Of a DNA stretch of 44,505 nt, positions 1 through 8,019 are shown one piece after another. The position numbers and the translations under genes are program-made. Location of the stretch: positions 1 to 44,505 of the forward strand of contig JBFYLO010000069.1 in NCBI GenBank assembly GCA_041305385.1. Reading direction: 5' to 3'. The notes below the pieces were generated by a model. The model was not told the origin of the DNA. It saw only the letters and a program-made list of their open reading frames with translations, and did not search any database. The DNA is from JAKAKT01 sp041305385. Lineage in GTDB: Archaea > Micrarchaeota > Micrarchaeia > Burarchaeales > JAKAKT01. Numbering within the stretch: the stretch's first letter is position 1; each line of letters begins with the position of its first letter.

Positions 1-456
1 AACATTGCAAAGTGGGAGAACCACGATGTGGATGGGAAAACAAAGAGGCTCTGCGTTCACCGGAAAGGGGCGACCAGGGCCATGGGGCCTGGGAGAGAGG
101 AGGTTCCGCTCGATTACCGCAATGTCGGGCAGCCGGTCTTGATTCCCGGGAGCATGGGAACCGCTTCCTATGTCCTCGCGGGAGTCGAGGGAGCGAGCGA
201 ATGCTTCTTCTCGACCTGCCATGGGAGCGGGAGAGTCATGAGCAGGAGCCAGGCAATCAGGACTTACAAGGGCGAGAATGTAAAAAATGAACTCGAGGGA
301 AGGGGAATCGCAGTCAGGGCCACTGATTACGAGGTAATTTCAGAAGAGGCGCCTGGAGCTTACAAGGACGTGGACGAGGTCGTGAAGAGCGTTGCAGAAG
401 CGGGAATCTCGAAAGTCGTTGCCCGCTTGGTCCCGATGGGAGTGGCAAAGGGGTAA
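1..456 (+). CDS. rtcB: RNA-splicing ligase RtcB, C-terminal part (5' end outside window)
   Basis: The frame is open from base 1, so the gene begins before the window; 151 C-terminal residues are present. RtcB is the GTP- and Mn-dependent 3'-5' RNA ligase that joins tRNA exon halves after intron excision. Visible are a RKGATRA-type stretch near the start, the PGSMGTASYV segment and CHGSGRVMSR, which is the HG(A/S)GR motif whose histidine carries the GMP intermediate in the family. The C terminus ends in the usual way. Its job matches the interrupted tRNA-Arg found at 17.1 kb. The next gene is convergent, with its stop directly adjacent. Confidence 0.96.
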   Translation, partial: NIAKWENHDVDGKTKRLCVHRKGATRAMGPGREEVPLDYRNVGQPVLIPGSMGTASYVLAGVEGASECFFSTCHGSGRVMSRSQAIRTYKGENVKNELEGRGIAVRATDYEVISEEAPGAYKDVDEVVKSVAEAGISKVVARLVPMGVAKG

Positions 457-993
457 CTACTTCTTCCCGCCCCATAAGCCTTTCAACGAATCCGACAGAC
501 CTCTCCCTAGGGACGCCGGTGGCTGGCCGATGTCGATATTTTCAAGCAGCCGGGTTACCCGCATGTAATTGCCATTGCTTCTTGCTGCTTCTACTGAATA
601 ACTCAGGTTTTCGTTCGCCCTGTTGGCGGCGTCGCTGGCCTTCCGTTCCATTTCACTTGCTTTGGAAGCAACAACTGCCAGTCTCTTCATCTCCGAATCC
701 AGATAGATGAACGACTGGCCGAGTTTTATATTTGTTTTCACAATTACCCGACAACACAGCAGTTCGGCTGCCCTGGCTTTCCTGACGTCGGATTTCGCGA
801 GCCAGATGCTCAGCGTGTCGTTAAAGTAGCCGTCCTTGTGCAACGCTCCTTCTGGGAGCCGATTGGGTATGAGGTCGAATAGGAGCTGCGCCCGCTTAAG
901 TTTCATGCTGTCGGAAAACGGAGACCCGAGCGCATAAAGGGCCCTGAAGGCAGTCCTTTTAGGAATGCTCATTTGAGCAGCATTTTCAGCCAT
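457..993 (-). CDS. Hypothetical protein, Ala/Lys-rich helical C-terminal half
   Basis: 178 residues that I do not recognise. There is no signal peptide or membrane segment. The middle to C-terminal part (about residues 100-145) is rich in Ala, Lys, Glu and Ser and is probably a long helix or coiled coil; the end is Gly/Lys-rich. The start ATG at 993 is preceded on the minus strand by an AT-rich element around 1031-1045 that could be its TATA box. Codon choice is less GC-rich than in the neighbouring housekeeping genes. The gene converges tail to tail with rtcB with no gap. It is probably a real but lineage-specific gene. Confidence 0.65.
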   Translation of the reverse strand: MAENAAQMSIPKRTAFRALYALGSPFSDSMKLKRAQLLFDLIPNRLPEGALHKDGYFNDTLSIWLAKSDVRKARAAELLCCRVIVKTNIKLGQSFIYLDSEMKRLAVVASKASEMERKASDAANRANENLSYSVEAARSNGNYMRVTRLLENIDIGQPPASLGRGLSDSLKGLWGGKK

Positions 994-1074
994 GAGTATT
1001 ACCCCCTTGTGGGATTATTATATCCTCTTTAATATTTAATAATTCGCTTTTTGTCAGATTCGAAAAAAGAAAAG

Positions 1075-1084
1075 TATTTAAATA
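1075..1084 (+). promoter_or_regulatory. TATA box upstream of the structured RNA locus
   Basis: TATTTAAATA is a near-ideal archaeal TATA box and is palindromic, so orientation is not fixed by sequence. No plus-strand ORF follows at the usual distance; the folded region starting near 1150 does. Transcription would start at about 1105-1112. The minus-strand gene ending at 457 has its own nearer AT-rich element. Confidence 0.55.
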
Positions 1085-1106
1085 TGTTGGTTCTAAGTAT
1101 GAACAG

Positions 1107-1340
1107 GTATGAAATAGTATGAAGAAAGTGGGGGGAAATTCAGATTAGCAGACGACCACACCGTCTCCTTCGCCTTATCGGTGCCGCACGCGAAATCCGC
1201 CCGGGAAAATTGGGCGCCTAACGTGTGCGGCAAACCGTAAGGCGTGAAACTCTTCGGCCTGAAGAAAGTGTTTTTTCGTCATCTTCAGGGCGTTATTGGG
1301 CCTAAAACAAGTGCGCAAACCGAAGAGTTTCAATCACCTC
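1107..1340 (+). ncRNA. Unassigned highly structured RNA candidate
   Basis: No ORF covers this stretch convincingly, yet it carries ordered inverted repeats behind a strong TATA box. Seen directly: AGACG 1150-1154 with CGTCT 1162-1166; CGCCTTA 1171-1177 with TAAGGCG 1238-1244, continued by CGG 1179-1181 with CCG 1235-1237, 11 pairs 1182-1192 with 1222-1232 (one G-U), and CGCCC 1198-1202 with GGGCG 1212-1216; then a perfect 12-bp helix 1246-1257 with 1320-1331 enclosing a perfect 8-bp hairpin 1258-1265 with 1282-1289. The two large stem domains are separated by a single base. I could not match it to SRP RNA (no helix 8 GGAAG/AGCAG motifs), RNase P RNA (no CR-I or CR-V) or C/D RNA. Ends are approximate and the strand is inferred from the promoter. 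Confidence 0.6.
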
Positions 1341-1359
1341 TTATCGCTGCCTGCTGAGG

Positions 1360-1914
1360 CTATAGCTCTTTCTCGAATCTCTCGAGCTGAGAATAATTTT
1401 TTCGGAGAGTTAGGTTTGCAGTTTTTACAATGTACTCAAGATGAGATTTCGAGACTAGAAGCTCGTTATCAAAAACCGGCAACGAGAATTCGCTCGTTCC
1501 CATCAATTCCAGGAAGGGCCAGTTATTCCTGAAGCCCCAAATCCCCCCTCGCTTGAATCCCGCTTTCCTGGAAAGCCTCAGCAACTCCTTCGCTGATTCC
1601 AAATCCTCAGAAAAAATGTGGATGATGAACGGCTCGCAGCGGAACCAGAGCTTCCGCTTTCCAGAGTAAGTTGAAAGGGCTTCCCAAACTTCCCCGAAAG
1701 TAACTTCCCTGTGCCATTTCTTGTAGAAGTGCGCGTCCCCTTTCTTTTCGGTGATTTCAAGAAGGGTTATGCGGCCTGAGCATGAGGAGGAGGTAACGAG
1801 TTTTGGTTTTGAGTTTATTTTGTCAAGAATCCCGAGAACTCGCTCGTCCACTTGCTTTTTCTGCATGAATTTCTCGAGCGAATCTGTTTTACCTTTCCTG
1901 AAAGAAGGCCACAT
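1360..1914 (-). CDS. taw3: tRNA(Phe) wybutosine-pathway methyltransferase Taw3/TYW3
   Basis: 184 residues with the TYW3 hallmarks: an N-terminal FRKGK...LEKF helix, DERVLGILDKINSKP, the TSSCSGRI motif and KGDAHFYKKWH. In this family it is the SAM-dependent N4-methyltransferase acting on the wyosine intermediate at G37 of tRNA-Phe. The longest frame begins inside the upstream gene; I chose the ATG at 1914 because it starts with the family-like MWPSFRKGK and lies just past the guaA-A stop. It is the last gene of a guaA-B, guaA-A, taw3 string. The stop lies 20-30 bases from the end of the structured RNA locus. Confidence 0.9.
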   Translation of the reverse strand: MWPSFRKGKTDSLEKFMQKKQVDERVLGILDKINSKPKLVTSSSCSGRITLLEITEKKGDAHFYKKWHREVTFGEVWEALSTYSGKRKLWFRCEPFIIHIFSEDLESAKELLRLSRKAGFKRGGIWGFRNNWPFLELMGTSEFSLPVFDNELLVSKSHLEYIVKTANLTLRKNYSQLERFEKEL

Positions 1915-1922
1915 GCTCCCAC

Positions 1923-2516
1923 TTATTTCCTCTTGAACTCCCCGCATATCCGGATGAAGTTCTGGAAAATCGTGTAGTCGGTGCTCGAGCGAACTGTCTC
2001 CGGGTGGAACTGCACTCCGAATCTTGGGAGCAGCTTGTGCCTCATCACCTGTATCTTGCAGTGCTCGGAATGCGCGAGAATCTCGAATTTAGGCGGGAGC
2101 TTGATGACCTCGTCATTGTGGGTCTGCAATGCCGTGAACTTCGGCCCCATGCCTTTCAAGATGTCATCCTCATCGTCCACAATCACTTCGACTTCCCCGT
2201 ATTCCGGATTCTTCGCTGCGCCTGCCTTGCCCCCGTAAACGAAGGCCATCAATTGGTGAGTGACGCAGAGGCCCATCATCGGTATCGGGGACTCTTTTAT
2301 CGCTTTCCCGAGATTTGCGAATGCCCCGAGCTCCTTGTCTATCCTCTGCGGGCCCCCGCCCATCAGGAGTCCGTCAGCACCCATCTTCTCGAGCTTTTCC
2401 GTGCCTGTTTCAATGGGCATAATCTCGCTCTCCGCCCCAAGCTCGGTGAGTATCCGGTAGATGAGGTGGTTGTACTGGCCGCCAACTTCGATGACTGGAA
2501 TCAGGAGCTTTGGCAT
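1923..2516 (-). CDS. guaAA: GMP synthase, glutamine amidotransferase subunit A
   Basis: 197 residues. It is the class I amidotransferase that supplies ammonia to the ATP-pyrophosphatase subunit for XMP to GMP. The catalytic triad is visible: Cys84 in GLCVTHQ, and His171 and Glu173 in VQFHPE; the MGGGPQRID oxyanion region precedes it. The start at 2516 (MPKLLIP) removes a non-family N-terminal extension that would run into the upstream gene, and places the ATG 5 bases after the guaA-B stop. The two-gene (split) form of GMP synthase is typical of archaea. Confidence 0.95.
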   Translation of the reverse strand: MPKLLIPVIEVGGQYNHLIYRILTELGAESEIMPIETGTEKLEKMGADGLLMGGGPQRIDKELGAFANLGKAIKESPIPMMGLCVTHQLMAFVYGGKAGAAKNPEYGEVEVIVDDEDDILKGMGPKFTALQTHNDEVIKLPPKFEILAHSEHCKIQVMRHKLLPRFGVQFHPETVRSSTDYTIFQNFIRICGEFKRK

Positions 2517-2521
2517 TTCAA

Positions 2522-3676
2522 TCACTCGAACTCGACAGTCGCAGGAGGTTTCGGAGTAAGCTCGTAGCCGACAATGCCCACATCCGGGCATCGGTTAAGA
2601 ATCTCCTCGGCCATCTGGTTCAGCGTATCGAATGGAATCTGCGTGATGACTGCAGTCATGAAATCGCGGGTCTGTATCGAGCGGATTGCTGCGACGTGCT
2701 TTCCTCCCTTGCGGGACTTGAGAACTAGGATTACTCTGGATACATCGTCCTTGTTCCTCGAGACTATCTCGAACTGCATCTTGTTGAGGGCCTTGTAGTC
2801 GGTTGATTTCGCTTCAACCAAAACGACCTTGCCGTACCTCCTCAAGTCCCCGGTGACCCCGGTTCCCCTCGCATCGAGAACTGTTGCCTTCGCCTTCTCC
2901 CCGAGGAACTCGCTTGCCTCTTTCGAGATTTTCTCGGAGGGAGAGCTTTTCGCGTCAAGAACTGCGGCGAAATACTGCTGGGGCGGGGGAGTGAACGCGT
3001 TCATGTATTTCTCGACCACTGCGATGGATTTCCTCGTGTCCTCGAGCTTGTCCCGCCTAACTTCGCCGACAACTCTCACGAGGAGGCCGGGGCCGGGAAA
3101 AGGCTGGCGGGTATAGAATTCCTCGGGAAGCCCAAGCTCCTTTCCCACGAGCCTCACCTGGTCCTTGTAAAGTTGCAGCAGGGGCTCGACTATCTTGTAG
3201 CCGAACTCTTTCTCCGGGTCGATGCCTATCTGCTTGAGAACGTTGTGCTGGGATTTTATGCCCCCCTTGGTCTCAATCCAGTCAGGGGCGATTGTCCCCT
3301 GAATGAGAATCTTGCACTTCTCCTCGCGGACGATGTCGCCGAAGAGCTTGTAGAACGTCTCGCGGAAAATCTTCCTTTTCTCCTCGGCATCGCTGCGGCC
3401 CTCGAGGGCGGAAATGAACTTCTCTCGGGCATCCACGACCCTCAAATCAATGCCCATCTTCTCCAAGTTTTTCTTGACCCAGGCGGGCTCGTTCTCCCTC
3501 ATGAAACCGGTGTCTATAAACACGGTCCTGAGGGATGAGCCGATTGCCTTGCTCACGAGGACTGCGCAAACGGTGCTGTCCACGCCGCCGGAGATGGCGC
3601 AGAGCGCCTTCTCGCCCCCTATCTCCTTGCGCATCTGCTCCTTGGATTTCTCGATGAAAGATTTAGAGTCGAACAT
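2522..3676 (-). CDS. guaAB: GMP synthase, ATP-pyrophosphatase/dimerisation subunit B
   Basis: 384 residues. It adenylates XMP and aminates it with ammonia from subunit A. The PP-loop SGGVDS is at residues 29-34; the RQPFPGPGLLVRV segment and the C-terminal dimerisation domain ending in KPPATVEFE are characteristic. The full-length domain structure is present. An AT-rich TATA-like element on the minus strand (about 3696-3706) sits 20-30 bases ahead of the ATG, suggesting a leaderless transcript that also carries guaAA and taw3. It is divergent from htpX. Confidence 0.96.
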   Translation of the reverse strand: MFDSKSFIEKSKEQMRKEIGGEKALCAISGGVDSTVCAVLVSKAIGSSLRTVFIDTGFMRENEPAWVKKNLEKMGIDLRVVDAREKFISALEGRSDAEEKRKIFRETFYKLFGDIVREEKCKILIQGTIAPDWIETKGGIKSQHNVLKQIGIDPEKEFGYKIVEPLLQLYKDQVRLVGKELGLPEEFYTRQPFPGPGLLVRVVGEVRRDKLEDTRKSIAVVEKYMNAFTPPPQQYFAAVLDAKSSPSEKISKEASEFLGEKAKATVLDARGTGVTGDLRRYGKVVLVEAKSTDYKALNKMQFEIVSRNKDDVSRVILVLKSRKGGKHVAAIRSIQTRDFMTAVITQIPFDTLNQMAEEILNRCPDVGIVGYELTPKPPATVEFE

Positions 3677-3760
3677 TGGAGTTATTTGGGGAGAAAATAA
3701 TAAAAGAGTTCTCTATTCGCTTTTGCGCCGGAAGAGGAGGTTAACACCGAGAAGGAAAAA

Positions 3761-3770
3761 AATATTAATA
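3761..3770 (+). promoter_or_regulatory. TATA box of htpX
   Basis: AATATTAATA lies about 40 bases before the htpX ATG. A Shine-Dalgarno-like GAGGTGGGAG follows at about 3795-3804, so a short leader is expected. Confidence 0.5.
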
Positions 3771-3808
3771 GGGGGGAGGTTAAGATAAGAATACTACTCA
3801 ATTTAGAG

Positions 3809-4771
3809 GTGGGAGTCATGCAAAACGTTTCCGGGCTAAGGCAACTAGAGACAGTCCAGATTATCACCCTGGGGCTGGTGTTCGCAGTAGTTGCAGGGAT
3901 AATGGCAGTTGTTCTCTGGGCAACTGGCAACTGGGGCGGGATTTGGTTCCCAATTCTGCTATCCGCAGTCATGCTTTTCATCCAGTGGTGGTTCGGCCCC
4001 GCGCTCATCAGGATGATTACGAGGGCGAAAGAGGTAAGCCAGCAGGAAGAGCCGTTCCTGCACGAGGTGATTGGGAAGCTCGCCCAGCAGGCCGGGCTCC
4101 CGAAGCCGAAAATTTATGTTGTCGAGAACCCGACCCCCAATGCATTCGCTTTCGGGAGGACCCGGGGAAGCTCGGGAATTGCAGTCCACCGGGGACTTTT
4201 GAGAATGCTCGACAGGAATGAGATTGAGGCGGTCCTTGCCCACGAGATGGGCCACATCAAGCACCGCGATGTCGCTGTGATGACGATTGCGAGCGCGCTC
4301 CCGGTAATGCTTTACTACATCGTGCTGTTCTTCGGGGCAGGGAATGACCGGGACCGCGGGTTCGGCTCAATGATTGCGGCCTTCTTCGGCGCGATGATTG
4401 CGCAGTTCCTCGGGACTCTTCTGGTGCTTTGGCTTTCGAGAAAGAGGGAATATTATGCTGATGCGTACTCCGCGTATGCAACTGGCAGGCCGGATGACCT
4501 GATGAGGGCGCTCGTGAAAATCACCTATGCCCCGAGGCCTCAGCAGGTTCCCCAGCAGGACTCCACCATGAGGGCATTTTATGTGGCCGAGCCGGAGAAG
4601 TTCACGAGCGGGGCCCGCGAGATAGCAACTGCGATTGGGAAGGGCGACGATGAGGCCCTTGCGAAAGCGATTCAGCAGGAGAAATCGAAAGGTGGGATGG
4701 AGCTTTTGATGACCCACCCGCTCACCGCGAAGAGGCTTGAGTCGCTGCTGAGGATAAAGAAGGCCAGTTAG
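3809..4771 (+). CDS. htpX: HtpX-type membrane zinc metalloprotease (M48)
   Basis: 320 residues. M48B proteases degrade misfolded membrane proteins. The zinc motif HEMGH is at 145-149, with the third ligand probably Glu214 in RKREYYADAYSA. Two N-terminal membrane segments (about 17-38 and 45-62) and two after the active-site helix (about 157-178 and 187-210) give the usual HtpX topology with the catalytic site cytoplasmic. The NPTPNAFAFGR substrate-cleft segment is conserved. The start is supported by the SD sequence. It is a single-gene unit between divergent guaAB and the next promoter. Confidence 0.95.
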   Translation: MGVMQNVSGLRQLETVQIITLGLVFAVVAGIMAVVLWATGNWGGIWFPILLSAVMLFIQWWFGPALIRMITRAKEVSQQEEPFLHEVIGKLAQQAGLPKPKIYVVENPTPNAFAFGRTRGSSGIAVHRGLLRMLDRNEIEAVLAHEMGHIKHRDVAVMTIASALPVMLYYIVLFFGAGNDRDRGFGSMIAAFFGAMIAQFLGTLLVLWLSRKREYYADAYSAYATGRPDDLMRALVKITYAPRPQQVPQQDSTMRAFYVAEPEKFTSGAREIATAIGKGDDEALAKAIQQEKSKGGMELLMTHPLTAKRLESLLRIKKAS

Positions 4772-4784
4772 ACAAAATACGAAG

Positions 4785-4793
4785 CTTTATAAA
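4785..4793 (+). promoter_or_regulatory. TATA box of the TPR lipoprotein-like gene
   Basis: CTTTATAAA lies about 65-70 bases before the ATG at 4858. A GGGGGGAG ribosome-binding site is at about 4848-4855. The leader would be about 45 bases. Confidence 0.5.
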
Positions 4794-4857
4794 CGGGTTT
4801 CGGCATAATTATACCTGCTTATGCTAGAGACCGTAATTGGCTTAAAGGGGGGAGAAA

Positions 4858-6057
4858 ATGGCAGGCAAACACATAGATTCAAGTCTTCACAAAAGGAATA
4901 ACGATGAAACTAATGGAACGCCGGGTGTTTTTAGTAGAATTAGAAGCCGTGCCAAGTGGATGAGTCCGATTGCCGCGGGAATTATTTTGGTTTCGACTAT
5001 CGGAGGTTGCTCATCCCAGAAAACAGAACAGAAACCCGAGCCTCCTAAAAACGTGTGTGTAACTCCTGAGAAAATGAATCTTGCGGATAAATATGAGAGA
5101 CATGCGGATTCGCTTGTTGCTCAAGGGAAAGTTAGTGAAGCGCTCTTAGTCTACAAGATGATTACGGACTCTCTTGACAACCGCCCCGAAAGGGCAGCCA
5201 GAATGGATGGAAAAATGAACGAAGCCATGGCAAACCAATATGTTAAGCTCGGGGATGTGTGCATCGCCAAGGCATTTGGTTTTGGAAACTCGAATTTCCT
5301 CGCTGATGCTGAAGCGAATTTCTACGAAGCCATAAAACTTAAACCGGATTTGGCTGATAGCTCGTGTGCCAAACTTGCGGACTCATATGTAAAATTTGGA
5401 GAATTTCAAATAGCCAAGGCATTGAATCTCGGAAACTCAGATCTTCTTCTTGATGCTGAAGCCTATTTTAGAAATGCTGCAAGGTTCGACCCGAGTTCGA
5501 AACAGGAATCAGACAATAAGCTCGCGGATGCGTATTTGAAACTTGGGAAGTGGGAAGTCCAGAAAGCAGTAGCCCTTGGAAACGCGGCTCTTCTTGTTGA
5601 AGCTGAAGCATATATGACAAAAGCAGCGAGTTTCAATCCCGCTTCGGCAGATAGTTTGAAGGAAGTTGCAACAGCATATGCGAGGCTCGGGGAGTGGGAC
5701 ATCGGGAGAGGCCTTTCCTATAAAAATGTAGACAAATTTGATGACGCTAAAACGAATTTCAAGGAAGCTATACGGCTGGACCCGGCATTGGCTGATGGGC
5801 TGAACGCTAAACTTGTGAACGCCCATGTGCAACTCGGGGAAACTTACCTTAAAGAGGGGAAAATCGAAGATGCGAAGGCAGTTTTCGACAAAGTTGTTAA
5901 TGACAACCCATCTAATGCGGACGGAGTGAGACAGCAGATTGCGGACACCTGCAAAGCTGTAGGCGACAAGCACTCGGGCGAAGGAAAACTTGGAGCTGCG
6001 AAAGCTGCCTACGAACTTGGCGATAATTACTCGCAGCCTTGCGGCGATTCAAAATAA
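4858..6057 (+). CDS. Exported TPR-repeat protein with lipobox-like signal
   Basis: 399 residues. After about 35 charged residues comes a hydrophobic stretch ending in VSTIGGCSSQ (Cys about 51), which reads as a lipobox. The mature part is a chain of TPR-like units with recurring LADxYxKxG, GNxxLxxDAEAxF and AxxxDP elements at about 115-370. Units carry an extra GNS/GNA...AEA insert making each about 50-55 residues rather than 34. Such repeats mediate protein contacts. No catalytic domain is visible. The gene is more AT-rich than htpX and stands alone. The long N-terminal charged tail before the hydrophobic segment is odd for a lipoprotein, so a membrane anchor is also possible. Confidence 0.75.
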   Translation: MAGKHIDSSLHKRNNDETNGTPGVFSRIRSRAKWMSPIAAGIILVSTIGGCSSQKTEQKPEPPKNVCVTPEKMNLADKYERHADSLVAQGKVSEALLVYKMITDSLDNRPERAARMDGKMNEAMANQYVKLGDVCIAKAFGFGNSNFLADAEANFYEAIKLKPDLADSSCAKLADSYVKFGEFQIAKALNLGNSDLLLDAEAYFRNAARFDPSSKQESDNKLADAYLKLGKWEVQKAVALGNAALLVEAEAYMTKAASFNPASADSLKEVATAYARLGEWDIGRGLSYKNVDKFDDAKTNFKEAIRLDPALADGLNAKLVNAHVQLGETYLKEGKIEDAKAVFDKVVNDNPSNADGVRQQIADTCKAVGDKHSGEGKLGAAKAAYELGDNYSQPCGDSK

Positions 6058-6174
6058 GCTGAACGCGGGAAAACTTTTAAGGAGAAGAATCCTCTTCAAG
6101 ACAAAGCTGGCAAAAGCTTGCAAAGCGGCCTTAGAAAAGAGCCGCAATGGCTTTCATGTTTAGCTAGAAGGAAC

Positions 6175-6357
6175 CTACTTCTTGACCTTCTTGCTCTGGT
6201 CGTCCTCGTGCAGGTACATGTATCCACCGAGCGAGACTAGAGCGAGCACACCTATCGCAAGGGAGACGACGTTCATGTTAAGGGCCCAGGTCAAAACGAC
6301 TAACAACGCAGACAAAAGGGCAATTCCCCCTTCGGTCTTCTGATCCAGCTCCACCAT
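6175..6357 (-). CDS. Small two-helix membrane protein
   Basis: 60 residues: a short acidic N terminus, two hydrophobic segments (about 11-29 and 31-49) separated by only a few residues, and a Lys-rich tail ending in KKVKK. No family recognised. It is 17 bases downstream of transaldolase on the same strand and may be co-transcribed with the pentose-phosphate operon. The good SD (GGAGGTGT in the minus sense) before its ATG supports translation. Confidence 0.7.
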   Translation of the reverse strand: MVELDQKTEGGIALLSALLVVLTWALNMNVVSLAIGVLALVSLGGYMYLHEDDQSKKVKK

Positions 6358-6374
6358 CTTTTACACCTCCCAAT

Positions 6375-7022
6375 TCAAAGCTTAGCGGTCTTCGCGAAAT
6401 CCTCGCAGAAGCGCTTTATGCCCGCATCCGTGAGCGGGTGGCCCCACATGCTCTCAAGCACCTTTGCAGGCACTGTCGCAATGTGGGCCCCGGCCTTGGC
6501 CGACTCCAGTACGTGAATCGGGTGCCGGATGCTTGCGACGATTACTTCAGTTTTAAAATCGTAGTTCTTATAAACCTGTAGGATGTCCCGGACCAGGTCC
6601 ATGCCCACCTGGCCGTTGTCATCCAGGCGGCCTATGAATGGTGAAACGAAGGAAGCGCCTGCTTTTGCAGCGAGAAGCGCCTGGTTTGCGGAGAAAACAA
6701 GGGTCACGTTCGTCCTTATGCCCTTCTTCTCAAGAATCCTGACTGCCTTTATCCCCTCCTTGGTCATGGGTATCTTCACGACGACGTTCGGGGCCCATTT
6801 CGCAAATTCCTCGGCCTCTTTCAATATCTGCTCGCATGTGGTTCCGTTGCCCTCGACTGAAATCGGGCCCTTTATGAGTTTTGCGATTTCCCTTATGATT
6901 TCCTTTTGGGGTTTTCCCTCCTTCGCAACCAGTGTCGGGTTGGTTGTAACGCCATCGACAACTCCGAGCTCTGCTGCCCTCTTTATTTCTTCAACATTAG
7001 CTGTGTCGAGGAAGAATTTCAT
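6375..7022 (-). CDS. tal: Transaldolase, small (FSA/TalB-like) type
   Basis: 215 residues, the usual size of the short transaldolase subfamily. It transfers a dihydroxyacetone unit between sugar phosphates through a Schiff base. The N-terminal FFLDTAN, TTNPTL at 26-31 and VVVKIPMT with Lys83 as the Schiff-base lysine are all present; the TLVFSANQALLAAKAGA segment completes the barrel signature. It lies directly after the transketolase C subunit (4-base gap), so rpe, tktN, tktC and tal form one operon covering the non-oxidative pentose phosphate branch. Confidence 0.96.
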   Translation of the reverse strand: MKFFLDTANVEEIKRAAELGVVDGVTTNPTLVAKEGKPQKEIIREIAKLIKGPISVEGNGTTCEQILKEAEEFAKWAPNVVVKIPMTKEGIKAVRILEKKGIRTNVTLVFSANQALLAAKAGASFVSPFIGRLDDNGQVGMDLVRDILQVYKNYDFKTEVIVASIRHPIHVLESAKAGAHIATVPAKVLESMWGHPLTDAGIKRFCEDFAKTAKL

Positions 7023-7026
7023 GGTT

Positions 7027-8019
7027 TCACCTCTTCTTTTTCGAGAACGCGCTCTTCGCGTAGCGCGCTATCCCGCTTGCATCTAGCGAGTATTCCTTGA
7101 GGAGCTGGAGCGGCTCGCCTGATTGGCAGAACTGGTCGTAAATTCCGTGGCGGATGACGGGGCATGGGCAGTCCTCCGAGAGGACCTCCGCTATAGCGCT
7201 CCCGAATCCCCCGTGGACTTGGTGCTCCTCGACAGTCATTATGAGCCCGGTCTTCTTAGCCCAACAGGCTGCTGCAACCCGGTCTATTGGTTTTATGGTG
7301 TGGAAGTTCACCACTGCACAGGAGATTCCCTCCTTCTCAAGCTGCTCTGCTGCGAGAAGGGACTCGTAAACCTGGGAACCGCAGGCGAATATCGCCATAT
7401 CCTCCCCATCGCGGAGGGAGTTCGCCTGGCCTATCCTGAAGGGAGTGCCCACCGTGGTGAACAGGGGCATCTTTTCGCGCGCAGTGCGCATGTAGGAGGG
7501 ATGGCCCAGCTTGGCGACTTCGAGCGTGGCTTTCCTCGCCTCCTCCAGGTCGGCGGGCACAATGACTGTCATATTCGGGAGAACCCGCGTGATTGCAATG
7601 TCCTCAAGGGCCTGGTGCGATGCGCCATCAGGGCCGACAGTGACTCCGGTGTGGGAACCGTGCAGGTGAACGGGGGCATCGTTGTAGCAAATCGAGACCC
7701 GGACTTGGTCCCAGTTCCTGCCTGGCGAGAAAACCCCGTAAGCTGAAATGAAAACTGTTTTCCCGCAGGAGGCTATGCCGGAAGCCACGCCGGCCATGTT
7801 CTGCTCGGAGACCCCGACCTGCACGAAGCGGTCGGGAAATTTCTCGGCAAACCAGTGGGTGCGGGTGCTCTCGGAAACGTCGGCAGTGAGGACCCACACA
7901 TTGGGGTTCTGCTCGCCTAGCTCGACAAGGGCCTTGCCGAACCCGTCCCTGCTCGGCTTCCTGGCCGGTGGGTTTGTGATCGGGTCCACGAGATACATTT
8001 CCGGATTGATTGCCATCAT
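7027..8019 (-). CDS. tktB: Transketolase, C-terminal subunit
   Basis: 330 residues carrying the pyrimidine-binding and C-terminal domains of a split transketolase. The catalytic Glu is Glu72 in VGVSEQNMAGVASG; HGSHTGVTVGPDGASHQ marks the substrate-side loop. It pairs with the preceding N-terminal subunit to make the thiamine-diphosphate enzyme that moves two-carbon units. The start codon overlaps the tktN stop as ATGA, which indicates translational coupling. Split transketolases are common in archaea. Confidence 0.96.
   Translation of the reverse strand: MMAINPEMYLVDPITNPPARKPSRDGFGKALVELGEQNPNVWVLTADVSESTRTHWFAEKFPDRFVQVGVSEQNMAGVASGIASCGKTVFISAYGVFSPGRNWDQVRVSICYNDAPVHLHGSHTGVTVGPDGASHQALEDIAITRVLPNMTVIVPADLEEARKATLEVAKLGHPSYMRTAREKMPLFTTVGTPFRIGQANSLRDGEDMAIFACGSQVYESLLAAEQLEKEGISCAVVNFHTIKPIDRVAAACWAKKTGLIMTVEEHQVHGGFGSAIAEVLSEDCPCPVIRHGIYDQFCQSGEPLQLLKEYSLDASGIARYAKSAFSKKKR

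Noticed and set aside
1107..1340. SRP RNA or RNase P RNA
   Set aside because: No helix-8 GGAAG/AGCAG pair and no paired 5' and 3' ends for SRP; no CR-I (GAGGAAAGUCC-like) or CR-V for RNase P. Left as unassigned.
2004..2567. Plus-strand frame opposite guaAA
   Set aside because: Antisense shadow of a strongly conserved gene; no family and no start signals.
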